Part shown: positions 33,397-47,130 of the stretch, piece after piece
Numbering within the stretch: the first letter of the stretch is position 1
How the letters are laid out: every line of letters begins with the position of its first letter
DNA from: Coniochaeta sp. PMI_546
Taxonomy: Eukaryota > Ascomycota > Sordariomycetes > Coniochaetales > Coniochaetaceae
Direction of reading: 5' to 3'
Length of the DNA: 64,000 nt
NCBI GenBank assembly: GCA_021432605.1
Contig: MU271152.1
Coordinates: 682,001 to 746,000 of the forward strand
Position numbers and translations under genes: made by a program
Notes under the pieces: model-generated
Databases searched by the model: none
What the model was told of the DNA's origin: nothing
The model's input: only the letters and a program-made list of their open reading frames with translations

Positions 33397-34399
33397 ATGG
33401 CCACCAACGCCACCAACGGCCCTGAGGGCAACAAGGCCAAGCCCGCCCACAGATTCGACCCAAACTTCACAGACAATGTCGTCAACACAATGGGCCCCAA
33501 GATGACGGAGCGCAACCGGGTAGTCCTCAGCTCCCTCATCCGCCACCTACACGACTTCGCCCGCGAGGTCGAGCTCACGATCCCCGAGTGGATGGCCGGC
33601 GTCCACTTCGTCAACGCCGTCGGACAGATCTCCACGCCGACCCGTAACGAGGCACACCGCATCTCCGACATTCTGGGTCTAGAGTCGTAAGTTGCCCCTG
33701 AATGGTAGAGAAGAAAAAAAAAAGACCAATTCGACCTCAAACTAACACGCCCTCAGCCTCGTCGACGAGATCGCCCACAAGATCATCTCCGAAGGCGACA
33801 TCGACCCCACCTCCTCCTCCATCCTCGGACCCTTCTGGTCGCCCAACGCCCCCTTCCGCCCCCTCGGCGGCAGCATCGTCCAGGACCCCGTCCCCGCCGG
33901 CGGCCGCGTGGCCAAGATGCACGGCGTCATCCGCGACATGACCACCAACCAGCCCATCCCCAACGCCGTCTTCGACATCTGGCAGGCCAGCGCCAACGGC
34001 AAGTACGACTTCCAGGACCCGGACAACCAGTCCCCCAACAACCTGCGCGGCAAGTTCCGCGCCGACGACCAGGGCCGGTACTGGTTCTACTGCCTGCACC
34101 CGACCGCCTACTCCCTGCCCACCGACGGGCCTTCCTTCGCCCTGCTGAACCTCATGGACCGCCACCCCATGCGGCCCGCCCACATCCACATCATGGTCAC
34201 CCACGACGACTTCCAGGGCTGCACCACCCAGCTCTACCCCAAGGACGACCCCTGGCTGGCCACGGATACCGTCTTTGCCGTCAAGCCGGACCTGATCATC
34301 GACTTCAAGCCGTTGGAGGGCGACGACACGGCCGTGCTGGATCTGGAGTACAATGTCTATCTTGCTCCCAAGGGGTACAAGGGCAAGCAGCTTCCATAA
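33397..34399 (+). CDS. Intradiol dioxygenase, catechol/hydroxyquinol type
   Basis: Two exons (33397-33686 and 33757-34399; intron 70 bp) give 310 residues. An N-terminal dioxygenase dimerisation domain (about 30-100, [22 protein letters not shown]) precedes the catalytic beta-sandwich. The non-haem Fe(III) ligands expected are the Tyr in ANGKYDFQ, the Tyr in [13 protein letters not shown] and the two His in RPAHIHIMV. The N-terminal domain places it with catechol 1,2- and hydroxyquinol 1,2-dioxygenases rather than with protocatechuate 3,4-dioxygenase subunits. It opens an aromatic ring between two hydroxyls in the cytosol. The exact substrate (hydroxyquinol seems likeliest) is inference. Confidence 0.9.
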
Positions 34400-35078
34400 G
34401 GGGAGGTGGTTTGAGTGATGAGGAGATTATTTTGAGAACTGTATATACCCTTTTTTTTCCATGGCTATTCTTGTGGTCGAGATAGTCCAGTATATTATGA
34501 CCCGCGTATGTCGTTTGCTTTTCGTACAATTCAACGTAATTCAACGATTGAATATGTATACCCTTCATGTACCACGGTGGATCGACGTTTGGCAATATTC
34601 GGCAATGAGAGTTATGAAAGTGGGTGTGCATGTTCGGTCAATGACCACGAAGGTGCTGAGAGCCGGTGATCTGTTCAAGCTCAAGGCGCCGACGTTGGAT
34701 CATGAATGAAGCCATTCCACTTTCCGGAAGCATCTTACAAGCGAACCTGAAGCCTTGGATGCCATTTCCTTCTTCAAATGCAGCGAATAGGCCAGTGAGA
34801 CAGACACTGTTTATGCAGTTGCAGTGGTCTTGCCCAGATGGAGTTCAGAAGGCGACGTTAACCAAGAAAATAAAGGAGGAAGGAAGGAACGACAAGGCTT
34901 TGCAATCAGTGCCACAGACAATGCAAAGAAGGGAGGAGCGAGGGACAGAGATCATACCTTAGGATGAAAAAAAAAATGAAAAACGTAGGAACAGCGAGGC
35001 TTATCATACCTTATCACAACCAGGGGCAGAATAGAAGGGCAAAAGAGAAACTCTCAAGATAAACTTGGGAGTAATTGT
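34400..35078. other. Intergenic, no protein gene seen
   Basis: The 3' flank of the dioxygenase gene and the downstream side of the reverse-strand tRNA gene. There are A-runs at 34969-34977 and 35041-35044. No protein gene is supported. Confidence 0.55.
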
Positions 35079-35164
35079 TGGCCCTGCCGTGAATCGAACA
35101 CGGGTTGTATCAGGGAGTGGAGGATAACCACAATGATAAGTCGTAACCACTTGACCACAGGACC
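35079..35164 (-). tRNA. tRNA-His (GTG) with a 14-nt intron
   Basis: Read on the reverse strand, 35164-35158 (GGTCCTG) pairs with 35086-35080 (CAGGGCC) as the 7-bp acceptor stem, with A as discriminator. The D arm has AAGTGGTTA in its loop. The anticodon stem is TATCA/TGATA. The loop reads TTGTGG, then an intron (35127-35114), then C, giving anticodon GTG at the standard position, with the intron one base 3' of the anticodon. The T arm is CCGTG-TTCGATT-CACGG. The anticodon region closely resembles yeast tRNA-His. The nearest T4 run downstream (35044-35041) may serve as RNA polymerase III terminator. Confidence 0.88.
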
Positions 35165-35769
35165 GACTTGATTGTTGGAAGAGAGGGCCGCTAATGATGA
35201 TTAAGGCCAAAAAGACGACTTCCGTCCGGAATAAGTGGGTTGTGTAGGTGGGGCCATGGGAACGCAAGCGACAGAAACGTGGGACAGAAGCTTCCAGGTT
35301 ATCAGGGAAGCCACCTCAGTTACAGCCATCGAACTCTTGGACGGCAATGGTAAATGGACCAGCGAGCCCAAGTGCTCAAACCTATGCCCTTATTATCAAG
35401 TTCATCACATTCGGAGATTTTGAGACTCTGGCAGCATCAGAGATAATCAGAAACGAACAGGTCACAGCATGACATTGCAGGCCACAACTCGCATCGCTGA
35501 ACCGACCAACCCAAGTCATGCATTGCAAGTATACAAGTCCCATGTACTGGGCCGGCCCAACAAGCCCTATTGATACTAAGTAAAACAAGCGAGAAAACAA
35601 AACGAATGGGGGTATAAGTGTACTGTTGTTACAAGCTGTTCAAGGTCCTCTCCCCTCTCCACCATCGCCATATCCTCGCTCTTCTTGCCCTTGCCATTGA
35701 TTCCCCTTACACTACATCCTCCACATCTCCCCGGTCGCAACAGCAGCAACACAACCGACACCAGCACCC
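35165..35769. other. Intergenic, no gene seen
   Basis: This lies between the tRNA and the 3' end of the next reverse gene. Small open frames on both strands lack recognisable content. Confidence 0.55.
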
Positions 35770-38175
<2,406 letters not shown>

Positions 38176-40511
38176 GATGTCAGGACTGGTGAGCCAGGAC
38201 TGGCATCACCAGCGATGCCAGTCCCCAAAGAAGGAGCTACCCAAGGATGGCGACGGGAAGGAGCAAGAGCTGGGTCAAGCTCCACTTTCTCGCTTGCCTG
38301 TTACCTTAGACGACCTTATATCAAGTAGAGTTGGTCTGAACAGGCAATAACCGGGCAGTTGTTATATCAAGATCCCCAAATGTCGAATACGCGTATTCGA
38401 TCTTCATTGCCTAAGTCGCCATCACCGTCTTCCGCATAAGCGTCGTCTGTTGCGGAAGGTGGTTCGCTATAAAATGTCCTTTCTGTTCACAAGTAGTTAT
38501 TGCTGATGGCTCCAACCCTTGCGCAACTGTGGTCGTTCGTCGACTGTTATTGAAGCAATGCTCGAATCTCTGGGCACTTAAAGCCTGGGGAGGCAAGAAA
38601 TGATATGAGACGCCCGAGGCAGCTGAGATGAGGGTGTCGAGGTGTCAGCAATTAGAGGTGGTGTGGGTGGCGGTTCTTTGGCTTATGGTTGGTCGATCGC
38701 CGACTGGACTGGTCGACAGTAGTCCCCGATTCACCAGTAGAACCCCTTTCGGGAGCTAGAGGTGGGCTGAATAGACTTAGTCCAGACAAGTCGATGGAAA
38801 TAGGGGACAACGTGATTGTGCGAATGCGAAATGGAAAGAGGCGATAGAAAGGCGACAGCCACCAATATACCCGATTGAGATCGGGTGAAAAGCGACGAAA
38901 CTTCAGGCTGCAGAGAGTGTGTGTAGGATTATTCGAGTCTCACGGCATGGACAGGACGTGGACTGATATTCGCCGATGTCAGATTGGTCCAGGGCGGTAA
39001 CATGTATGTGAGGTAGATCAGATCCCCGACTCCAACTGTGGGATCATGCAGCTGACCCGTGGATAGCTCCGGGGTATGCACGCTTCTCCTTTCTGCTGGT
39101 ACTTTTTTTGAGTTTGGTATGATCTGACCAGCCTTGGATGAGCAACGAGGTTAATCCGTAGTTGGCTTCGAGATGGCACGACTCATACATATATCGACAG
39201 AATGTTGTGTGAACATCTGATGTCCCGAGGCTCAAATCAAGAAATGCATGTGTCCCAGCAAGAGCACAGGATGGAGCCCACGGATCCCAGGATTTGAAGA
39301 TTGCAAACCCAAAGCAGGCTATCCCAGCGCCGAGAACTTGGAGATGCGGTAGTGAGGTCACAGGAGTGGGCCAGTCGGTACTTGGCGAGCGACGACACGA
39401 AAAATGCCCCCTCAACGCCCTCGACGCCGTGTCAGAGTTGGATTCCCAAATTAAGGTTGGTAGACGAGGTACAGTAGATATATTACCGGGTCTTCTGGAT
39501 GGACAAGCGACGGTTAATTGGTAAAGATGAGGTGTGTAAGGTATGGTATTGCTGCTGACATTGCTGACCGATGGATCTTTTAGTACCAGCAGGTTTTCTC
39601 CAATGCTCCAATGCGAAAGCGAGGAGAACAAGAACAGCCTGGAACTATGTGGTTGTGCCAATGTGGTTGCTCTGCCGGCAGCTTCGGAGCTACAGCCCTA
39701 CGAAAACGAAAGCGAATGGCAAATGCAGCGACGTATTACTGTAGTTACTGACCAATCTGATGTGGCAGAACTAAGGTAGGTATCTAAAACACCGCGACAT
39801 ACCAGTGAAGCACAAGTGCAGGATTCATAGAGTCGGAGGCGTGTTGGGCCGATGTGCAAGCCGGGGCCTCGGGCGCCGAGCAGAGCCCGTCAACGCCTAC
39901 ACTGCAAGGTCTAGAAGCTCGCGGCGGAAGCAAAGATGCGGTCACGACTCACCGACGGCTTTGGCTAGCGGGCTCGGGCGAGCTTTTTGCTCCATGTGGA
40001 TATGGCACTGCATACCTTTTAGTAAACTCGGGAAGAGTTTTCTTTTAGAAATGGAGCTTCAGACTTCCTTGTTGGAGTTCCAATGTGGAGGTGATTGCGG
40101 CTCTGTTTGCGGACATCGCCTCGGCCACGTTTTTTGCTCCGCTCCCGCGATCAGAAGCGAAGGTACAGTGAGTTGGTGGTACCTTCCGCTTCACAGTCAG
40201 GTACGGACATACACAACCCTAACCCAACAGAGATGCCACGCCAAGACCCGCATTAATTTGGGTTGTGCCTGTCTTTGTCAAAAGGCTCGCGTCACGGTTC
40301 TCTCCGATCTGACCGTCCGCGAGCTTGTGATCGCCCGCCTTTAAGAGTCCGACCGGGCGGACAGCAATCAGACTCAGAGTAATCACATCACTATTCCACG
40401 GCAACCCCCTCTAGCGCCGGTACTCGACAGTGGCGAGTCTGGCCGAGGCGCAGCACATCCCGCGCGGTTCTCCGCACCAAAGACAGACAACCTAACCTAG
40501 ACGTCATCACT
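38176..40511. other. 2.3-kb gene-poor region
   Basis: Between a reverse and a forward gene, so it includes both promoters. Open frames up to 205 codons (39044-39661 reverse; 39805-40344 forward) show no recognisable domain, signal peptide plus cysteine pattern, or splice sites that extend them. I see no repeat structure. Confidence 0.5.
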
Positions 40512-42001
40512 ATGCTCGCTGCTGTTGATGCTGTCCGCCGACCGGTGCTCACTCTGCTCACCGTCTTTGCAGCATGGAAGCTATTCCTGTTCATCGTCGC
40601 AGCAGGCAGCACCGTCGGTCCCGCATATGACACCTCCGGTAGCATCACCCTGGACGTAGCCGGCTCCGACAATGGCTCTGCTCCCGCCCTGCTTGCACGT
40701 CTCACAAGCTGGGACGCCATCTACTTTACCCAAGCTGCCCGCCGAGGCTACCTCTTCGAGCAAGAATGGGCTTTTGGCACTGGGCTCACCATCGTCATCG
40801 AGTGCTTAGTCAAGAGTAAGCTTCTCTCCGCGTGGGGGGTTGTGCAGCCCTACGACGTGCCCGCTGTCCGCATCCTTGGGACACACCTCCGGCACTCCCG
40901 GCGAAGACAGCTGACACACCCTCACTAGTCCTCACATCACTTGGCGTCCAGAACAGGGGCCACCTGGAATCCGCGGCCGGCGTCCTCGTGGCTAACGCCT
41001 CGCACCTGCTGTCGGTACTGGTGCTCAACAACCTCGGCGAGGTTGTGCTCGGGGACAGCAAGCTTGCCCTGGTCGCCGCGCTGCTGCACGTCTTCTCCCC
41101 CGCGGGAATGTTTCTCTCCGCACCCTACGGAGAAGCTCCCTTTGCCCTGCTGGCTTTCTCGGGCTACCTGCTCTACGCAAGGAGCTGTGTTGCTCACCGA
41201 GGGGTCACGCGCGATGCACAAATCATCCTCTCCGGCGCACTCTTCGGCCTCGCAACGACCTTCCGAAGCAATGGCATTACCCACGGCGTCCCTTTTGCCT
41301 GGGAGTTTGTCCAGCAACTGAGGACCCTACCTCGGCGTCCACTTCCCGCCATTCGTCAACTAATCGTCCTCGGCATCGGGGGTCTCTGCGTGGCAGCCGG
41401 ATCCATCGTCCCACAAATCGTAGCTTACAGACGGTTTTGCACCTCGGCCTCAGTGTCAGCAGCCACCCAGAGGCCGTGGTGCCACGGCCGCCTTCGCAGC
41501 ATCTACGCATTTGTCCAGGTACACTACTGGTAAGGGCTGACTTGCAGTAATGACTGATAACTCTTTGTGCGTTCGGCCATGGCTGACAGTATGCCGCTTA
41601 GGGACAACGGTTTGTTTCGCTACTGGAAGGTGTCCAACATTCCGCTCTTTCTGCTGGCGGCGCCAATGCTGTATGTGCTTGCCCGGTCGGGCATGGCGCA
41701 ATTGGTGTCGCAAGCTCAAACGAAGAGCGCGAGGTCTGATCGACTAGTTGGACTTGTCAAGTCTGCTGCTGCTGCGCAGGTGCTGATTACAGTGCTCACC
41801 TTGACGGGGTCCCATGTGCAGATCATCACCCGCATGGCGTCGGGATACCCTCTGTGGTACTGGTGGCTGGCTGGCCAGCTCTCGAGGGGCGACAAGCCTG
41901 TAGCAAAGGGCGGGTTTCCGGGCAGCGGGTTCGTCATGTTTATGGTCATGTACGCGTCTATACAGGCCGTACTGTTTGCATCATTTCTGCCACCAGCATA
42001 A
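40512..42001 (+). CDS. gpi18: GPI mannosyltransferase 2, Gpi18/PIG-V
   Basis: Three exons (40512-40815, 40929-41529, 41602-42001; introns 113 and 72 bp) give 434 residues. The acceptor at 41601 was chosen over nearer AGs because it restores FVQVHYWDNGLFRYW, the conserved PIG-V motif. Other signatures are LTSWDAIYFTQAARRGYLFEQEWAF near the N-terminus (the luminal Asp motif of this mannosyltransferase class) and FSPAGMFLSAPYGEAPFALL. The protein has many membrane spans and acts in the ER lumen, adding the second mannose to the GPI precursor from dolichol-phosphate-mannose, together with Pga1 in yeast. Confidence 0.9.
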
Positions 42002-42620
42002 GCAATTAGGTCAGATGTATAATGTCCAGGATTAAGGCCTAACCAAGACTCGTGTCATCAAACAAGAATCTTGCAAAAGTTTGTAGAAGGCAAAAATGCT
42101 CATACGCTCTACGAATTAGAACAAAAGAGCAGCCCCCTGACGTGAGGGGGTGTCAATGCCTACGAAACACCGGGAGGTGTATAGTTCTCGCTGCACCGCT
42201 TCACCTGGTTGTGGTCTGTCCTGGTTCAGCCCAGAAGGCGCACATCAAAACCGAGCTCCTTACAGCTGGTAGAACTCGCCGTCGTAAGCTGCACGCAGGG
42301 CATCTGATGGCAACTTCTGCCGTTGACATGGATATCTCATTGCCTGCCCTTCTCAAGGCAGAATGGCATGGTCCTTCCATGTCTCCCTCACTCTGAAACT
42401 ATGACCTATGACTTTAGGCCATATGAGGGCATCCTCACGATGAGCTTTTCGCGGTGTGAACAAGCAGCCACCACGAGGATAAGCTCTTGCCATGATGGCG
42501 AAGCTTTGCATACGGCTTCCCTGGCTGGCATGACCTTGACGCCATGCACGTTTCCAGTTGACGCAACAGCTGCCATCAGCCTGCGACCCTTGTACTTCTC
42601 AAAGCCAACGACTCTCACTC
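42002..42620. other. Convergent intergenic region, no gene seen
   Basis: The 3' flanks of gpi18 and of the reverse membrane-protein gene meet here. Short open frames lack recognisable content. Confidence 0.55.
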
Positions 42621-43630
42621 TCACCCCTCCTCATCGCTCACAACAGGGCCTCCTCCCTCGTCGCCAGCACCACCACCATCGCCGCCATTCCCACCCACAA
42701 TCCCATCCACAGCCTCCTCTTCCTCCCCAAGCAACACCCACCCCTCCCGAACCAGCCAAAACCCCGCATAGACCGGCGTCTGCAGCAGAGCCCACACAGC
42801 CCCCAACACAAGCTTGAATATCTGCGGCGTCCAAGTCTTCTCATACACCCAATCCCCGCCCTCCTTCTTCCCAAACGCCGTCAGCACGCCCACACCGACG
42901 GGCCAGAGCAGCACAAACCCCACCACGGCCGTGAGCATGGCCCGCGCCACCTGCTCGACCAAGAACAGCAGCCAGTTGCCCCGCGTCGGGCTGGCCCCGG
43001 CCGCGAACTCGTCGAGCAGGAAGAGGCGCCTGAGGTAAGGGCGGCGGCGGGTGGGCCGCGGGAGGAAGCCGATGGGGCTGACGCCACCAGTCCGCAGGTC
43101 GCGGTTCACGAGGCCGCACTCGATCAGCCAGGTTATCAGGCTCTGGACTATTATCGTCACGCCGGCGTCGCCGGCCAGGGTGTTGGGGAGCTGGAAGAGT
43201 CGGATCGGGTGGGCGGCTGTGTCCTGTGTGGTGTACATGGCTGACATACCCGGATCATGTCAGTAAATCTTGCGATTGGAGGGAGGATTGGTGACGGTGG
43301 GAAAGGAAGAGAGGAAGGAAGGAAGGGGGCAAGCGTACCGTAGGCTATGGCGAAGTTTATGCCGCCGCTCAGTATCGCGGCGCCGATGCCGTCTAATACA
43401 AAGATGTAGAAGATCTGGTGGCCGGATAGCGACTTGGTGGGCGTCTTGAAGTGCGTGAGAATGGCCGCGACATCTTGGCTTGGTCGCGGAGCGTCAGGGA
43501 ATGACTCCAGTTGCGGGCCGGGAGGAGACGGAGGGATCGGAGCAGGAACGGTGCCGCCGGGGACAGCAGCTTCTGCGTCTGAGGCTTCGGGGTCGGACTT
43601 GCGACTGAAGGGGTTGCGAAGCCAGGGCAT
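42621..43630 (-). CDS. Fungal four-helix membrane protein, DUF2456-like
   Basis: Two exons (43630-43339 and 43240-42621; intron 98 bp) give 303 residues. Splicing joins INFAIAY to AMYTTQD. About 60 polar residues precede four hydrophobic helices: FYIFVLDGIGAAILSGGINFAIAY; GVTIIVQSLITWLIECGL; AMLTAVVGFVLLWPVGVGVL; and LVLGAVWALLQTPVYAGFWLV. The segment RLFQLPNTLAGDAGVTIIVQ and the layout resemble the uncharacterised fungal DUF2456 family; this assignment is from memory of the family pattern. The C-terminus is acidic and Gly-rich. The frame upstream of 43630 has no ATG. Role and membrane are unknown. Confidence 0.78.
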
Positions 43631-44624
43631 GGTAGTCGGGGGCGATGGGACGCAGGACCGGAAGAGGTGGGAAGCCGGCGAAAGGGGTGCGGGCGGAGGG
43701 ACGGTAGGATTTGTGAAAAGCAAGTGTTACCTGGGAGCTATCATGGTAGTGAGGTTGTCACAATGGAAGAGGAGAACAGGGGAAAAAAGTGAGCAAGATA
43801 AACAAATGCGATGCAAGGTCGAGAAAGCTGACCCTTGACATCGTTAGATGAAATCCTCAGGGTCTTACTCAGGGTCCGGACTTGCCGGGGTTAGACGTCT
43901 AGCTCAGATTTCCGAAATAGGAGCCGTTCACGCAAGTTGTTTGGTCATTCCGAATGGTAGCATCTTGCTGAACACTTGCCATCAGCGTCCCAAATTCCAG
44001 ATCAACCAACAGCCCTGCCGGTGTCAAATGGCTGTTTCCCAGAGCGCCATTGCAGTCGCGCAATGCGAAAGCGGTAGGTTGTTGTGACTTCTTGGACAAG
44101 AAACGAGGAAAAGGAACAGCGGAACGGCGTAAGGGGTCCACCTCAATTAAGGTTAGCGGACAGGGCCTTCGGTAGCGCTGCGGGATGCAGGGATGCAGAT
44201 CCTCAAGTGCCGAACACGCCATCGACTCCTGAGATTTCACACAGGACTCGCTCGACATCCACGCGAGGTAGGAGATAGCCATGTATCTGCGGATTTGATT
44301 GCTGTATACCTCTACCGTATTGCAAGTTCAAACAACTTGAGGTTGTCTCAAATCCGTTCCAAAAAAGTTTGTATCCCTTCCGTCGACCCTGTACTTCTGA
44401 GCCTCGTACTTCAACATCTGTTCACTGCTGCCTTTGCTGTAAACCGTAGAGCGCAGCGTGAAAGTAGAGCCGGTGCATTTGCGCGACATTGTTCGCCATT
44501 GTTACAAGACCTGTTGATGATCTTCGCGAGGAATTGTATAGCTCAAGGTGGCCTGGTAAGGTAGAACGTATCTGTTCGTGCGTCAACGTAAACACATTGC
44601 TGTGGCTGTGACGTCGGTACACAG
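43631..44624. other. Intergenic, no gene seen
   Basis: Promoter side of the membrane-protein gene and 3' flank of the YTH gene. Nothing else is supported. Confidence 0.55.
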
Positions 44625-47130
44625 TTAGCGCTCCTCATACTTGGTATACTTGCCGCCTCGACTGCGGACAGGGAGGCCGCCGCGACCACGATCAGCGTGT
44701 GGAGACTGTGCAGGGCCGCGGCCGGGGAACAGATCCTCGTTCTTAGAGCGAACAATCGCCTCCATCTCGCGGAGAAGCCTGCGGCCACACTCCTCCTCAA
44801 TCTCCTGGCCGTCCTTGCCAACCAGAACGGGAAGATTATTATTCAGCGGGTTCTGGAGGTGGCCGATCAGACGAAACGCGACGTCGGTGGTGCTCAGCCA
44901 CTCGACGCGGAAGGGCGGCGATGTCTCCCAGTGGAGGCTCTTGATCCAGCTGGGGCGGGGGGTGTCTGGGGAGGGAGCGGTTGCCATGCGGGCCTGGAGT
45001 TCGATATCGATACGTTAGCTTACACTGATGTCTCCTTGCAACACGGAAGGACCTACGTAGCCCTGGAAGGCCCCCGATTTGTTGATCGAGAAGAACAGAA
45101 TGACGTTCTTGCAATGCGCAAAGGCGCTGGTGAGAGTCTCGGTGTTCTGGGTTTGTGTGGTCCACAATCCCTGTGCAGTTGTCAGTACGGCTATAAGATG
45201 GTCCCGTATCTTGCAGTCTCCTTTAGCATTAAACGTACGTCTTCCATACACATTCTCACGTTATTTTCGTTAAACGACTTGACCATGAAGAAGCGGGTTT
45301 CTAGAGCACCAAATCAGCCATGCACTTGAACAAAATAATACCCATGAGCCCAGTCTGCATAACAGATGCCAACAGGGCAAGTCCAAAGGCCGGAAAATAA
45401 AACTGACCGCCTTTGCCACCGAGATTAACGGGCTTGGGGTCAGTGACTGGGAGACGACTATAACGTTCACTGAGGGTAGGAGTTCTAGCCCAGTCTCCAT
45501 GACTGCCCTTGCCACGATGCGCTTCATACCTGCCCAATTCATGGTAGTGCGCACCACGATTGTCATAGTTCTCGTCGCTGGAGTTGCGATTGTATTTCTT
45601 GTACTTGTCGTGTGGCGCACGAAATGGAGAGTGACGGCGAGAGGATCGGCTGCGGTGGTAGGATCCCGAGTGATGACAACGAGTGGCCAGACCGTCCCGA
45701 TCATGGTCTTTGCGGCGCCCTCGATCATCGCGCTCGCGTTCATCCTCGGCTTCCAAAGTCTTGGAGTTCCTTGCGGCTTCAGTATCCAGCTTGGGCATCT
45801 TCGAGTACTTCTCCTGCCTGTCGTTGATATCAAGTACACGCTTCAGACCAGCAGACGTCTTCACAATTGGAGCATCAATGCCCGATTTTCCAAAGGGTTT
45901 CGTCGATGGCGGTCTGTTCGAAGAGACATCCGTGATTGGTGTAGCAGGTGCGGACGATTGTGAAGTTTGGGAATGTCCTGCACAAGTTGTGTATAGAAGA
46001 AAACTTTGGTCATGGCCATCTTCCTCAAGCAGCTTGCGACGCGCAGCTGCCAGACGCTCTTGCTCCTCCTTGATTTTCCGCTCGGCAGCCTCCATCTCAT
46101 TCAGGGTGCGATACCGAGTCAGCTTCTTCTTTCGAACCTCAACGTCGAAGTAGTGAGTATAGAGCAGCCAGTCGCGAAGATCTTGGTCCTGCTCAATAAG
46201 CTTGGCAAGTTTAGCGGAAACAGTCTGAGAAGCTCCGCCATTGTTGATATCACGAGCTTGGGCGGTGCAACTGGGCTGCTTCAAAATTGTGGAAGCATTT
46301 TTCTTATCTGCCTCGTTCAAGTCGCCAAGATGGGATGATGGGTAATACGTGTTCCAAGAAGCAATACTGCCGGCATCGTTGGTGGTGCCCCCATTCTGTC
46401 GTTTCTTAGCCTGCAATGGTCCAATAGACGGTGAGACAGATGCTTCACCGTGTGACGCAGCAGGTGTAGCCGTCGGTTTGCTAGGAGTCGAGATAGTCAT
46501 CCGCTTATCATTAGTCTTGGACTCCTCAACGGGAGGACTCGTAGCTTTGGCATCGGCTGAACGAATGGGAGTATTGACCACACCAGGGAGGGTACCGCCT
46601 GTAACAACCTCGCCGTCCTTAGTTGGTGTGGAGATCGAAGCATTGATGCTCTGTGTAGCTTTGACCGTCGAGGTATGCGGAACGCTGTCAAGTCCTGGGG
46701 TCTTCTGGAGAAGCGAGGCGCAAGACGCGCCAGCGTTGGCTGTGGCAGTCCCCACGCTGCCGCTCGGGATTTTGTGTTCGACCATGTTTCCGGTGGTCTT
46801 GACCTGGCTGTCCTGAGTGGTGTTTGAGATGGACTTGATCAGCGCAACGAGTTCCTTCGCATTTGCAGGAACTGAGTTCTGAGTACGCATTGGAGGTGAA
46901 GCATGGGGGACGGGTGTTGGAGTAGCGCTAGTATGTGAGGAGGAGTGCGTTTCGGGCCGGACAGTGTTATGAAAGACCTCGCCATGTGTTCCGACTGAGT
47001 TATCACGTTTGGCACGAACGCTTTTGTCGTTCAGCAGCTTCTTTTTCAGTTCAGCGGCTGCAACACGAGGGTCAATGTTGGCCTGGGGGCTAGCATTGGT
47101 GCTGGCCTCGTTCTTAGTAAAGCCAACCAT
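44625..47130 (-). CDS. YTH-domain RNA-binding protein, YTHDC1-like
   Basis: Four exons (47130-45408, 45300-45239, 45170-45057, 44993-44625; introns 107, 68 and 63 bp) give 755 residues. The first 570 residues are disordered: Ser/Thr-rich, a Glu/Arg helix near 340-375 (EMEAAERKIKEEQERLAAARRKLLEE), then Arg/Ser/Asp-rich. The YTH domain (about 575-715) is assembled from exons 2-4: TRFFMVKSFNENNVRMCMEDGLWTTQ, NVILFFSINKSGAFQGYARM, then WETSPPFRVEW and PVLVGKDGQEIEEECGRRLL. KDGQEIEEECG resembles YTHDC1. The Trp residues in GLW and HWET are candidates for the methyl-adenosine cage. Such proteins bind N6-methyladenosine in nuclear RNA. The C-terminus is RG-rich (GRGGLPVRSRGG). Confidence 0.9.

Noticed and set aside
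39044-39661. 205-codon reverse frame
   Set aside because: No domain, no signal peptide and no usable splice extension; composition looks random.
41530-41589. Earlier acceptor (GACAG at 41589) for intron 2 of gpi18
   Set aside because: It would replace the conserved HYWDNG with HYCMPLRDNG.
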